The notes: a model not told the origin generated them from the sequence alone. Shown: positions 22,786 to 34,172, numbered from the stretch's first letter. The stretch: DNA of 52,500 nt from Chrysomallon squamiferum (GCA_012295275.1 CM022665.1:30315457-30367956), one strand, 5' to 3'. Program-made: numbers and translations.

Positions 22786-24796
22786 ACTAAATAATATTTA
22801 TTCTTTTAAAACTTTATTATGTTAATAAATAATTTATTTTAAAATTATTTTTCAATTTAAATTAAAAATTTAAATAACTTTGAAATCGTTTCTACTCTAA
22901 AAAACACTGCACTTTTAAGCTGTATTAACAAACTTCACAGCAAATGCCACAACCTTTAAACAAAGTATAATATTCTTTTAGGTAAATATCTAGTGACATT
23001 TTCCTTACACCAAACACTCATATCGGCTGCTTTATTTCTTTGATCGGGCGAATAAGCTCATTATATTGTTGACTGGATGTACTGTTTAAGAAGTCTTTCC
23101 ACAAACTGGCGCTAATTACTTTTTCCGTCTAGTATAGCCTGGCGACTTGCTGATATAGATACTAATTGCCTACAGTGTAAATCGGTGCTAATATAGATTT
23201 TATCGAGATCAACATGTTTTGCAAACAATATTTCTCTCGGTCTCCTTGTTATATTTAATCATGTGTTATGTGGGCGCCTTTGTTAGACAGCAGATTGATT
23301 GGAGATGCAGTTGGTTGTTGGAGCAATCTGGTTCAGTAAATTGGAAATATTCTTAATACGTACTCTGCAATATTCCCGTTCCAGGATTTCAGAAAGAGGA
23401 GGACCGTCATTGTGGAGTGTATAACACATTATAAATAAAACAAACTGAATATGAAATGAGTTTCACTGTTTAGAGAAAAAAAAAAAAAAACAGTTGCCTT
23501 ATCTTGATTCTAGTGTTGAGTGGAGAGTAGTGAAGCATTCTTGATTCAGAACAAAATATTTGTAGTTACTGCAGTACTTCAATCTTAGGAAACAATGGTT
23601 TGTAAGATCTTAGCATCCAGGATTACTTTCTCCAGCACAACCACAAAAATACAAAATTGTGTGTGACAATATATGTAAAAGATAGCTTGCTGCTAATAAT
23701 GAAAAATAGCCTATATTTGATGATTAGAATAATAACTCATAATTTTGTGCAACAATATTTTTTTGTTTTTCATTTTTATTATTAATATTAAATCATTTAT
23801 TCATTCGGAGAAAATATGAAATACAACGTAAATTCAAATGACTATTTTTGTTTATCTGTGGTTTACACTGTTTGAACTTGGAATCATATAACTCCATTGA
23901 CTTTGTACTGTCTGTACTAGCGTATCAGAACGTCTTGTGTTTTATTTATTTTAAATTTGAGTCATTCACATGATTATATTCTCATTTAAGGAAAAAGAAT
24001 GAGAAAGAAAGACAAGAGAAGAAGCAAAACCCAGAGAGAGAGGGGAGAACTGACACATATACATAAACTAAAATAAACCAACACAATATATAAAAACCAA
24101 ATAAATAATAGTACAATTCTGAAATTAAATATTTTAATGTTGTTGTTTTTTGGTCCATATAATAACGTACCTTTCTCTTGGGCAAATATTATATTTATGC
24201 ATTTTAGCCGAGAAGCAAAATCTATAGCTCAATGTTGCAGTCTAATTGTATTATCATTTTACAGATGCATTCATCGCCGTATTCACACATTTTCTTCATG
24301 AAGTCTGCAGAATCCATTTCCTTTTATGAACCCGAAGGCTTTATGTTCAGATAACTCATTAGCATCTAAATCATAAAATTTCAGAGAGAAACTCAAAGTA
24401 TACCTTTGTCTTCCATCTTCGTGTTTAGAAACGTCGTAGTCTGTAATTAAAGATTTCGTTTCCATGGCTGAAACACTAACAGAAGCACTGGCTTCTGTGT
24501 GTACAGGTCATCTTACTCGGGTTAAAATAATACGCTGAATTCAGTTAGGTGTAAGGTGACGAGTATCGAGTCCATTAGTTTTAAGATTTCGGGTTTAGAG
24601 TTCATTGGTTTAATATGACAGGATGAAGTGTGTTGATTTTATGATAGGAGGTTGGCGATTTTATGATTTATAAAATGGCAGGAAGTGAGTTCATCATATA
24701 TTTATGTTAGCTGCGACGGAGTTCTGTGAGTTTAAGGCGGTAGACAGCACATCCATTTCCTTGAAACAGTATTTTGCCCTTTGGTTGATTGTTATA
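22786..24796. other. AT-rich non-coding DNA
   Basis: No gene is recognised. A15 lies near 23476. The minus frames 24185-23982 (Leu/Phe/Ser-rich) and 24465-24283 lack domains; the latter has ordinary amino-acid composition but no splice support. From 24520 to 24720 short GTTTA- and TTTAT-containing words recur and may be the decayed edge of the next repeat. Confidence 0.5.
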
Positions 24797-25005
24797 GATT
24801 AGCTAGCCCATTTGTTTTAAATTCAATGTCATTAATGTTGTCGATAGTTCACTGGTTTAATGTGGCTATCGTTTTTTAAATTCGGTTCAGTCAATGTTTC
24901 AGATAGTTCGCTGGTTTAATGTTTGTTAACATTTTTTTTAAATCAGTGTAATCAGTGTTATAGATAGCCCATTGCTTAATGATGTGCAGGTTGTGAGCTT
25001 ACATG
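24797..25005. repeat. Diverged tandem repeat of about 60 bp, 3-4 copies
   Basis: GATAGTTCACTGGTTTAATG (24843), GATAGTTCGCTGGTTTAATG (24902) and GATAGCCCATTGCTTAATG (24963) start successive units 59 and 61 bases apart, each followed by a T-rich stretch and a TCAATGTT or TCAGTGTT motif. A weaker copy begins near 24797. Confidence 0.65.
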
Positions 25006-25138
25006 TGAGATAAGTTTGCTGAGTGTAAATTCTTAAGTTAAGTGCAGAAGGTAGTTAATTAGGTGTCTTTGAGAACGAAATATAGAAAAGTTATTGAACT
25101 TACTTTACTGAATGTATTCAACTATTTCTTTAGGTTCT

Positions 25139-25195
25139 CCTCAGCGGCCCCCTTGGGCTATTGTCCCCACAGGCTATCTTACCCTCCCACGACTA
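25139..25195. mobile_element. Possible degenerate DNA-transposon end
   Basis: A short GC-rich patch (CAGCGGCCCCCTTGGGCTAT, then CCCCACAGGCTAT) stands out from AT-rich flanks. It resembles the GC-rich subterminal sequence of hAT-type non-autonomous elements. No matching inverted end was found nearby. Confidence 0.2.
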
Positions 25196-25304
25196 ACATA
25201 GGAAAGTGCATGTAACTGAATTATAGTTGCTAACTGAGAAAACGTTGCCAATCGTATGATACCTTTTTTGGATATAGTAATAATTTATATTATTATAATT
25301 AATG

Positions 25305-25376
25305 TGGTTTATTTATTTATTTATTTATTTGTTTATTTATTTATTTATTTATTTACTTACTTATTTATTTACTGCT
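25305..25376. repeat. (TTTA)n microsatellite
   Basis: About 16 imperfect TTTA units. Confidence 0.92.
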
Positions 25377-26335
25377 GATCTTTGTTTTATTGTTGTTATT
25401 TACTACCATTAATACTACTACTGCTACTATCATTATATTATTACCATTAACACTACTACTATTACTTCCCCCCGAAACCACTGCCTTTATCATCTGTACT
25501 GGTACTACTATAACGACTACTACTGCTACTGCAACATCTAAAACAAAAACAAAAACTAATCAGTACAAAAGTACATATAAATGAAGCAGGCATTACATAC
25601 AATATTTTAACAATACTTCTATCACTATTATTTTACTGTGTCTATTTTTGTATTTGTATTGTCTACACAGAACTATGCGCTAGTGCATTCTGCTGACAAC
25701 GTTTCCATAAAACCATGCAGAACAATGAGCGGATTAAACTACATTTATTATTGATTGATGTCCCCTGCCGTTGAATGCCATTTAGAAAATTATAATTAGA
25801 TTAAAGCCACAATATATAATCTTCATATATTTGTGTTTTCTTCTATTCAGGCTTTGTTTCAAAACCGAACATTCATAGATAAATGCAAACAAGGTCAAAC
25901 GGAATTAAAAACCAAATGAATGTCTTATTGTTTTTCCATCAGCATTGATCGGTTGGAATGAAATATTTGAAACCAGCGTAAACCTGTTTTGGAAAACCCA
26001 GCATTTCTGATTATTGATGATGTCAATATTTTAGTTCCCACTATGATGATGATGAAGATGACTATGATAATAATAATAATCTTAAAGCTATGATCTCCTT
26101 ACTGGTAATATTTATGATATTTTTCTCTCTTTTTTTTCACACACTAAGCCATAAATAACAGTCTAAATGGAAATATTGCATTTGCAAAACAAAACAAAAC
26201 AAAAAAATATATGAAGCAGGAAAATTCAGTTATTATCTTTTTTTCGATATCACTTAAATCGTGTATGTCAAGGATATATATATTACGCAATCACAGAGAA
26301 AAGGGTTTTGTGTGCTTGCGTGTGTGCGTCAAATT
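25377..26335. other. AT-rich DNA with (ACT)-type trinucleotide bias
   Basis: Between 25390 and 25560 many ACT, ACC and ATT triplets occur, giving a Thr/Leu/Ile-rich plus-strand frame that is a repeat artefact. The rest, including short GATGAT and AATAAT runs near 26043-26080, shows no gene. Confidence 0.6.
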
Positions 26336-26626
26336 CAAGGCCCGGGCCTAGCGTTATTAGCGTCCCTGGCGTTTTAATATCGGCGCCCTAGCTGACGGTC
26401 GCTGAAATGTCCTTTGTCAGTTCTTTTTCACAGTTTGGTCTCCAAACATTAAGAATTAATAATCAGAGTGTTGACTTCAATCAACATTTTTTTTTTTTTA
26501 ATTTTTTTATTACGTTAACAAATTTCCCTTGTATTTTGAAGATCCTAAACACACGAGGTGCGCCCTTTAGCATGTCACGCCCCTTGGGCGACTGCCTGAA
26601 GTGCCGGTAACGTCAGCACGTCCTGG
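26336..26626. mobile_element. hAT-like non-autonomous DNA transposon remnant
   Basis: The two ends are GC-rich and similar in inverse orientation. The left end begins CAAGGCCCGGGCCTAGCGTT. The right end read on the minus strand begins CCAGGACGTGCTGACGTTAC; they share AGG, GCT and CGTTA in register. Both ends also hold GCGCCCT words (about 26384-26390 and 26560-26566) typical of this class. The 290-base interior is AT-rich with no transposase. A perfect palindrome GGCCCGGGCC lies at 26339-26348. No clear 8-bp target duplication is visible, as expected of an old copy. Confidence 0.45.
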
Positions 26627-27946
26627 TCATGTTTGTACATAAGGAATGAATACTAGGGCTAAAAATATAATTAACAGTTTGTTTCTCTTCTGTTTAGTTT
26701 TTTCCTCACAAAATTCCCGACACACCAACTCACACGGCTAACGGGCAAGTAACAGTGGATGATGGTCGATGTAGCAATCATACGAACCATAAACACTTCT
26801 AAAATGATTTCCCGTGTTTTCTGTATTGTTATTGATTCCAGATTAACATTCGTGGTGCTTCGGGTCCATGATAACAAATATCAAACGCGACATTACTTGA
26901 CTGACTTGCAGGGAATGTGACTTTCCTGGCGCACAGATATTTATTTATTTTATTTAAAGAAGAAAAAAAAAGAAGTTTAACTCTTTCTTCTCGCATGCTG
27001 GTCGATACGTGACAATTGTATTATGTTTTTGCATGATCTGGTTCTTGCTGATTACAGTGTTCTCGACGACACAAACTGATTATGAGTTAATAAATAAACG
27101 AACACGAACTATCTTTATCGACCTTGTTTCTCGTATTAATCAAGGTCTGTTCTTTATCAGGTAGCTGGAACGGAAATTTATTTATGCTGTGGAAAACATT
27201 TTATAGATCGAGTTGGTGTATTTTTAGGATGCTCATGTTTGTGCATTGTGTTTTTGCATATGTGTACGAGTGTGTATATGTAAGTACGTGTGTGTTTATG
27301 AATGCATGCAAGTAAGAACTGAAATTTAAAACTGTCCTGTATGTACGTGTTAGAAAATCGTTGTATACATAGTGTAAAGTGACTGAATTTGCCCACCGGT
27401 GATAGAACACTGAAATAACAATGACCACTTTCTAGATGTTCAAACTGTGATAACTGATTTGACATTGACTAAGTATTTTCAATGTTACTAAGGTTATACA
27501 AAACATGTATGTCACGGATTTCTGTTAAAATCGTTATCCGGTTTACTGTGGAAGTATGGCAACATGGGTGATTTTTATATACATTGCTACTCATGCAGTC
27601 GTATACTCTTTATCTTTAGTATTTGAAAAGATGGTGAATCCGGAGAGGGAAATAATAGTTCACGTTTCTGGGTCCAGTTATGTAGATACATACGTCTGTG
27701 GGTGGCTGTGAGTGTGTGGGTTCGAGTAGACACTGTGAAAACATTTGACAATATTGCCATATTGTTCTGGGTGCCAGAAAAAAACTCAGTGTAAAGATAA
27801 ATATGTAGATCTATTTACGAGAAGTCTTCTGGTGGCTACATGGTGCACTTGGCTCTAATATCTTGTATTAGCATTATATTAATGATGCATACATAACTGA
27901 CTTTATTGCACTTTTTAAATAGTATCCAAATTTCTGTTAGGTATGT

Positions 27947-27949
<3 letters not shown>
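26627..27949. other. Unique AT-rich DNA
   Basis: No gene is recognised. The frames at 26671-26877 (-), 27124-27315 (+) and 27178-27465 (-) overlap on both strands and have no domains. The Tyr/Val/Cys-rich part comes from a GT-rich stretch at 27240-27310. Confidence 0.55.

Positions 27950-27990
<41 letters not shown>
27950..27990. repeat. (CA)n microsatellite
   Basis: About 20 uninterrupted CA units; possible Z-DNA former. Confidence 0.95.
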
Positions 27991-27992
<2 letters not shown>

Positions 27993-28108
27993 TATTTAAT
28001 ATATTGTATTTCAAAAAGTAAACTGCGTTGAGAGAGATTCTAAGTGGTTTCACATAATTTATTAAATTATTCTGTAATCTTTACATTTCATTATATCATT
28101 ATCATCGA

Positions 28109-28450
28109 TTTTGTCACATCACTAGGTATGTTAGTCTGCATCTAAAATGTTTTATTTAAGGTAAAATAAATATTTAATTTAAACACATTGCTTTGTAAAT
28201 TCAGAAAATGCTAAAATATTTCAGTTTGACTTGTATTTTTAATTTTGATTTGTTTTGTCAGATCATCAGATATTTATTTCTACATATGTCTGTTTAATGG
28301 ACTTTTTAATGTAAGATTAACTGTACATCAAACTGGTTACTTTGCAAATCAGCCGTTAATAGGTAAATATTTTGGTTTGAAAAATCATTAAAACACTCTC
28401 AAAAGATTAATAGTGTAATTATTTTACTGATATACCTTAGCATGTTAGTC
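28109..28450. repeat. Highly diverged tandem repeat of about 144 bp
   Basis: TTTTGTCACATC at 28109 and TTTTGTCAGATC at 28253 start two units 144 bases apart. They stay alignable through a shared motif: CTTTGTAAATTCAG, later AAATATTTCAGTTTGA, in copy 1; CTTTGCAAATCAG, later AAATATTTTGGTTTGA, in copy 2. A third partial copy probably begins near 28422. Divergence is high, so the duplication is old. Confidence 0.55.
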
Positions 28451-28683
28451 ATGAACATTTTTTGGTATTTAATGTCTTCTGTACGTCATTATTACTTTCA
28501 GATTAAATATAATTCCTCTGCGTTCTCTCTCATTTTCTATCTCTGAGTCTGGCTTTGTATTTGTAGATTTCTCTCTCCCACTTTCTCATCTAATCTAATT
28601 TTATATGCCTATCTCTTTCTCTGTCAGTTTGTCTAGCTAGCTATCTAGCTATCGATTTGCCTACCTACACAGATCCATTCATG

Positions 28684-28684
28684 C

Positions 28685-28750
<66 letters not shown>
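28684..28750. repeat. (CT)n dinucleotide microsatellite
   Basis: About 33 uninterrupted CT units preceded by a decayed CTAT/CTCT-rich stretch from about 28520. Confidence 0.97.
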
Positions 28751-28754
<4 letters not shown>

Positions 28755-28994
28755 ATCTCTAAAAATACATTAATATAAAATACATATATATAAAAAGTAC
28801 ATTTTCTGATCAGCTTTGGGTATTTTGCACTGAGAAGGTGCGGCTATCGACTTTCAAATGACTCATCCCTAGCATGATGTATTTACTTATGATTGGTCGT
28901 TACCATGACAGTCGCGAGATATCCCAAATGAGATTAGTTCACTATGACTATTACAGCCAAGCAGATATCAATACAAGTTGTTAATAAAACACAG

Positions 28995-29080
28995 ACGTCG
29001 TGACTCTGCTAGTGTCAGGGTATGTCAGTGTCGTTCCATTCTCGCAGTGAAGGTTCAGGATTCCAGTTCCAGTCCTTATA
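28995..29080 (+). repeat. Possible tRNA-derived SINE remnant
   Basis: AGTTCCAGTCC at 29065-29075 matches 9 of 11 B-box positions. Upstream TAGTGTCAGGG and CTCGCAGTGAAGGTTC resemble the tRNA-like heads of invertebrate SINEs, but no clean A box is found at canonical spacing. Confidence 0.3.
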
Positions 29081-29784
29081 TTGGTTATTTAGGATATTTT
29101 ATTATTCTTTTCATTACACCGTAACTTTTGTGAAGACCCAATTAGTATTTCTGGTTTTCCAGTCTGTTATATAAAATTATCTTAGTTTTTTTTTTTAAAG
29201 TAAAGCTGTCATATGTAGAGTGATCATTTCTTACTTTCTGATATTTTCAATCATCAGTTCTTATCACAACTCTTTTCTTTCAGTACGTTCTGGCAGAAGG
29301 GATAAACACGTGGGCAGGAATCTGGGCAAAAATGTATTGTATCATATTAGCTTTACATTAAGCCTATCCCAAACGTTTTTTTTACTGCATATCGTAGTTA
29401 GCGTGCGCTGAATGCTGATTAGGTATTAAATTAGAAGTAGTGACGGGCGATCCCACAGCTTTGCTTTCACAAACGCGTTAAAATTAGTTTACCTTAATTT
29501 TAAATGGAAAATAAAAAGAAACTATGCGAATAGACAGGAAATTTGTAATTGGCAGACACTCCTTTGTAAGTAATTAACTATAACAAGCAATTTCTTCTTC
29601 TTCTCTTCTTTATGGGTCCAGTAATAATGTTTTCTAGGTGTTCTTAATTTGTATCATTTAAGACGGTTGTTGGTAGGAGTGTTGTATATTGTAACTATGA
29701 CTTGTGTTTGCCAGTAATGTGTCTTAAGTGACCGCCAGAAGTAATTATTAGGCAGGCTAATACCAGTCGTGTATTGTAATAGGC
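29081..29784. other. Unique AT-rich DNA
   Basis: No gene is recognised. The plus frame 29220-29411 is Ser/Leu/Ile-rich and without splice or signal context. Confidence 0.55.
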
Positions 29785-29850
29785 ATAAAGACTGGATTTA
29801 GCGGCAAAACATTCCTGATTTGACGATTTTCGATCCCGTCTGATCTTAAT
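29785..29850 (+). repeat. Possible tRNA-derived SINE remnant
   Basis: TGGATTTAGCGG (29793-29804) resembles an A box with a one-base insertion, and TTTTCGATCCC (29827-29837) matches 8 of 11 B-box positions. The gap of 22 bases is shorter than in a tRNA. Confidence 0.3.
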
Positions 29851-30585
29851 GAACGGTTAAGACGTGATACCGGAATGTCAATCCTGGTTCATTAAGGTTG
29901 TGTAAACATTTTGTTCTTCTTCTGCTCAGTCTTTCTTATTTACATCGTCTTCTTCTTCTTTCTTTTTCTTTATTCTTTCACATCCTCATTTTATTCTTCT
30001 TTTCTTGGTTTCCTCCTTTTTTCATTCTTTTCATTTTCATTGTTTTTTTGTTTTTATTGCCTTTCCTTTTTTCTTCTTTAGTACTTATTTTGTAAGTTCG
30101 TCTCGCTGAGTTTTGGCTTCAGTTACTGAGCATATACTTCAGATTTTAATGTTGGTCTTTATTACCTACGTCTTTATATCCAAACCAGCTTTTAGTTTAA
30201 TCTCAGTCTTTCCATAACCATAATATTATTGTCCACGACTCTTTGTCTTTCACGTTTTCATTTTAAAAATATGAGAAAAGGACGTAAATAAAACAGAAAT
30301 AAAAGAAATTATGAATTATTTATTAAAATTATTAGTTTTAATATATTCACGTGCCACACACCAAAGAGCGACCTCTGGATTGCGTGCAAGACACATAGCA
30401 GTTTTCTGCAGGTGGAAGGCAATCTAATCTATGGCTTGTTGAAATACTAATGGCATTAGCGACAATGTTCTGAATCACTCGTAGTTTGTGAATCTATTAA
30501 AGAGGCATGGTCATCGATTTTCACTACCAAATCAATCTTCATCATACGTGAACGAACTGGAACAATCCAGAATGTTTTCTTCTTC
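29851..30585. other. Unique DNA with a pyrimidine-rich stretch
   Basis: From about 29910 to 30085 the + strand is rich in TTCTT and TTTTC words, giving a Phe/Leu/Ser frame. The remainder, including a more complex patch at 30350-30430, has no recognised feature. Confidence 0.55.
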
Positions 30586-30617
30586 TTCTTCTTCCTTTTT
30601 TTTTTTTTTTTTTTTTC
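30580..30617. repeat. (CTT)n followed by T22 tract
   Basis: A short run of CTT units passes into a long T run. On the minus strand it reads as a Lys-rich artefact frame. Confidence 0.9.
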
Positions 30618-30816
30618 GGCAGCCGCAGATTCCAGAGATAAATACTTGGTAATTTGATGAAGATTTTTAAATATAGAAATATTTAAAAGTACAATTAACA
30701 TTTGAAACTAAATATATCTAATGTAATACATGACATCTTTAGGTTTTACTCGTTTAAATATATATAAAACAGAATAGGTATAATTAATAGACACACGTGT
30801 TCATTATCTTCCTGTC

Positions 30817-30819
<3 letters not shown>

Positions 30820-30908
<89 letters not shown>
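30820..30908. repeat. Compound (CT)n(CA)n microsatellite
   Basis: About 31 CT units (30820-30881) join directly to about 13 CA units, followed by a short decayed CA tail to about 30928. Confidence 0.97.
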
Positions 30909-30913
<5 letters not shown>

Positions 30914-30928
30914 ACACAAACACACACA

Positions 30929-31331
30929 CTGACATTACCATCCATTACAATACGTAATTTGGTGGTATTATTTGCACTGTAATAAATCCTTCTTGGTGAA
31001 GTAATTATTACTGGTTCCTATCTGTGTTCACGTCTGTCTTATGCATCTTGGATTGATAATTTAATTATGGACTAGCTTCCTGGTTTAGCTATTAAAAAAA
31101 ATATACAGTATCATGGTATAAAAGTTGATCTTGACATTCTAAAAATACACTCATACGCCGTAGAGGTAGCAGTACCGAGTTGCAGAAAATTAATTCCACT
31201 GCAGACTGAACGATCTTGGATGTTATCTAACGACACTGTTAGCTCAGAAATCAATTTAGAGATTACGATTTTCATTAAAATATTGATTCCAGTTCATTAA
31301 AGGGTGATATCGGCGTCATTTTTTAAATTTG

Positions 31332-31333
<2 letters not shown>
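30929..31333. other. Unique AT-rich DNA
   Basis: Nothing beyond ordinary unique sequence is visible; no open frame of note. Confidence 0.6.
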
Positions 31334-31419
<86 letters not shown>

Positions 31420-31438
31420 TTTATTAATTTATTATTAT
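31334..31438. repeat. (TTA)n microsatellite, about 33 units
   Basis: A long, nearly pure TTA array with a single T-run break at the 3' end. Its poly-Leu frame is an artefact. Confidence 0.97.
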
Positions 31439-31790
31439 TCTCTCATTCTTTCCTTTCTTCCTATTAAATTTCCTTCCACTATCTTTCAAATCCCTTGAGT
31501 ATTTTTTTTTTTTTTTTTTCTTGATTATATTTCGACTTCCTTGTCTGTTTCACCATCATTCGTTTCTTCTTTCTCTCGGACTTTCAGACTTTCTTTCACT
31601 TTCTTTCTCTTTATTTCCCTCCCTCTGTCTACTTTCTATCTGTCTGTATCACTTTCTCTCCCTTTGTTTTCTCTATTTTTCTTTTTCTCTCATTATCTCT
31701 GCTTCGCCTTCACTCTTTTTCTGTCTCTTTTTTACTATGTCTCTCCGTCTCTTTGTCTGTCTGTCTCTTTTAAAAACCGTCTGTATCATT
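31439..31790. repeat. Degenerate polypyrimidine tract
   Basis: About 350 bases rich in CTTT, CTCT and CTGT words, with a T20 run at about 31502-31519. The overlapping plus-strand frames are Ser/Leu/Phe-rich. The frame at 31521-31991 continues past the tract into about 60 codons of ordinary composition, but no domain is recognised and it is not called. Confidence 0.8.
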
Positions 31791-32215
31791 TTTGTGATAT
31801 CATGTTTTAAGACTACAGCATTTCCAAGATTCACACTGACATATGTCGATCACTCAATAAAATGGTTCGGGGCCATTTCTGCTTTAAATGAGGTTGGTGT
31901 TATATCGGAAATTGTTTTCGCAACGAACCGAAATTGTCGAAAACTAAACCTAGCAGTGAAAAATGTTCTGGGTGTTTTTTCACTTCATTGATTGTACTGT
32001 AAAATCAAATTAGCACAGAGCGACTGCATGATGCTTGCTACTGTGGAGAGAAGAGTGTAGAGAGAAAATCCAATTAATATTCCCAGTTACAGAAAAAAAG
32101 GAGAAGAAGAGAGAGAAAAAAACGACCTTTCTTTTTTTCACAGTATTTGATATTGTCACTTCTTCTACTTGTTTTTTAAATGGCAATTTAAATTTTAAAA
32201 TTGTTCTTACTGTTC
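31791..32215. other. Unique AT-rich DNA
   Basis: 31800-31990 is the non-repetitive end of a long plus-strand open frame (stop at 31989-31991). It has moderate composition but no splice sites or domain that would support coding. Confidence 0.45.
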
Positions 32216-32480
32216 CGTTTGTTTTTAGTTATTTTATTTATTTATTTATTTTAATATAATTTAATTTGTCGTTGGTTGGTTTGTTTGTTTGCTTGTTTGT
32301 TTTTTAATTAATTTATTTGTATTTGTATTTTATTTTATTATTATTTTATATTTTCTGTTTCTTTACTTTTTCATTGTATCTTATTTCTGAACGTTTTTAT
32401 TTTATCATAGTTTCTTATTTTTTATTTCTTCATTATTTTATTTTATTTCGTTTTATTTTATTTTATTTTATTTACTTTTT
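32216..32480. repeat. (TTTA), (TTTG) and (TTTTA) degenerate tracts
   Basis: T-rich 4- and 5-base repeats follow one another: TTTA near 32229-32252, TTTG/TTGG near 32270-32302 and TTTTA-type from 32320 to 32475. Confidence 0.88.
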
Positions 32481-32539
32481 GTCAGAAAAATATCAATATT
32501 GTGTGTAAGTCGAACATAATTAGAGTAAAACAAAATGTA

Positions 32540-33248
32540 ATGAATAAAAGTGAGTAAAGGAGTAAGTAAATGAATGAATGAGTGACTGACTGACTAAGTA
32601 AATGAGTGACTGACTGACTGAGTAAATAGGTGAGTGACTAAGTAAATGGGTGAGATACTGACTGGGTAAGTAAATGGGTGAGTGATTGACTAAATAAATG
32701 ACTGACCCACTAAGTAAATGAGTGAGTGACTGACTAAGCAAATGGGTGAGTGACTGACTACGTAAATGAGTGAGTGAGTGAGTGACTGACTGACTGAGTA
32801 AATGAGTGAGTGAGTGACTAAGTAAATAAATGAGTGAATGACTAAGTAAATGAGTGAGTGATGGATTGACTGGCTAAGTAAATCAGTGAGAGACTAAGTA
32901 AATGAGTGAGTGACTGACTAACTGACTGGCTGACCGCCTCACTACGTAATGAATGAATGACTGAGTAAGTAAATGAGTGAGTGAGTGAGTAACTGAGTGA
33001 GTGACTGACTGATCGTCTGACTAAGTAAATGAATGAGTGACTGACTGACTAAGTAAATAAGTGAGTGAGTGAGTGAATGACTAAGTAAATGAGTAAGTGA
33101 CTGACCGTCTGACTAGATAAATGAATAAGTGATTGACTAACCAAGTAAATGAGTGAGAGATTGACTGAGAGACTAAGTAAATGAATGAGTGAGAGAGTGA
33201 CTAAGTAAATGAATGAGTGACTAAGTAAGTGAGTGAATGAAACAAGAA
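32540..33248. repeat. Degenerate tetranucleotide-phased array (GAGT/GACT/AAGT/AAAT)
   Basis: About 700 bases built almost entirely of 4-bp words: GAGT, GACT, AAGT and AAAT. They group into a recurring block of about 20-28 bases (TGACTGACT, then AAGTAAATGAGTGAG). Block length varies in steps of four, so the array grows by whole tetranucleotides. TGACTAA and TGACTGA words resemble AP-1 half-sites but follow from the repeat. Minus-strand frames read Leu-Ser-His-Ser type repeats and are not genes. Confidence 0.93.
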
Positions 33249-33960
33249 AGATACGAACAAGTAATAATTTATACATGCATGATTAGGTGAATTTGTATAT
33301 TCACGTTTAAATATAGCTACATTACTTTTAAATAAATGTCCGAACTATGCTTATTGCATTTTTATATTTCATTTGTTTTTCATTTAACTTTTCATTTATT
33401 TCCTTTTCCGATGGAGGGGGTGCTATATATATATATGTGTGAATAATGGTATTTCTGAATATTAGACTGTTTTTTGTTCATTTATTTATTTGAAGAGCAA
33501 AACAGGTTAACGTAGTGCGAAGATACTTCAGAAATTGTTCAACTATTTTATTAGCTGGATGAGATTTCAGTATGCTCAGAAAGTACAGTATTTATTTTTA
33601 ATGGCAAAATGAGCCTCATTGTTGTATTACAAACGGTTTTCTAGATATTATGCAACCTTTTATTTGATTTAAAATTTTAATAATGCATGGAGTTTAAAGC
33701 TAAAGTAATATTTATAAAGTACTGAATGAAGTACATAATGAATTTAACACCAATGACGTATTGTGTTTAGTACTAACAATGCCGTGATTGTTTTTTGATG
33801 AGACTAAGTAGCGACACAACTCTGCAGTACCCATCTTCACTCTTTCCTCCTCATATTTCTGATTAATCATCTTATGAAAGACCTTTTAAATGTATCAGTC
33901 TTATTGTCTTATATGTTAAACATCGTGTTCTGGAAGAACTTCTGAAACGCAGGCCTGTCC
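33249..33960. other. Unique AT-rich DNA
   Basis: No gene or repeat of note apart from a short (TA) run at 33427 and TTTA units near 33480. Confidence 0.6.
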
Positions 33961-34172
33961 TTGTATTTTATGTTATGTTCTAAGATACACCAGTTTCGTT
34001 CTCTTGTATTTTATGTTATGTTCTAAGATACACCAGTTTCGTTCTCTTGTATTTTATGTTCTAAGATACACCAGTTTCGTTCTCTTGTATTTTATGTTAT
34101 GTCCTAAGTTACACCAGTTTCGTTCTCTTGTATTTTATATTATCATATTCCAATATAACCCACTCTCGTTGT
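33961..34172. repeat. 43-bp tandem repeat, 4 copies plus a diverged fifth
   Basis: Units start at 33961, 34004, 34047, 34085 and 34128. The period is 43 except for the third unit, which lacks one TTATG and is 38 bases. The unit begins TTGTATTTTATG and ends TACACCAGTTTCGTTCTC. Copies 1-4 are nearly identical; the fifth is decayed. The + frame over it is a repeat artefact. Confidence 0.92.

Noticed and set aside
15661-29850. Possible intact tRNA genes at the A/B-box-like sites
   Set aside because: None has correct spacing together with a foldable acceptor stem. They are better read as decayed SINE heads.
31521-31991. A 156-codon plus-strand frame
   Set aside because: The first two thirds are the translation of a degenerate polypyrimidine tract (Ser/Leu/Phe). 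The remaining third has no domain, splice site or start context.
32540-33248. Regular spacing suggested a CRISPR-like or satellite array with AP-1 sites
   Set aside because: There are no unique spacers; every segment is made of the same tetranucleotides. The AP-1-like TGACTAA words follow automatically from the repeat.
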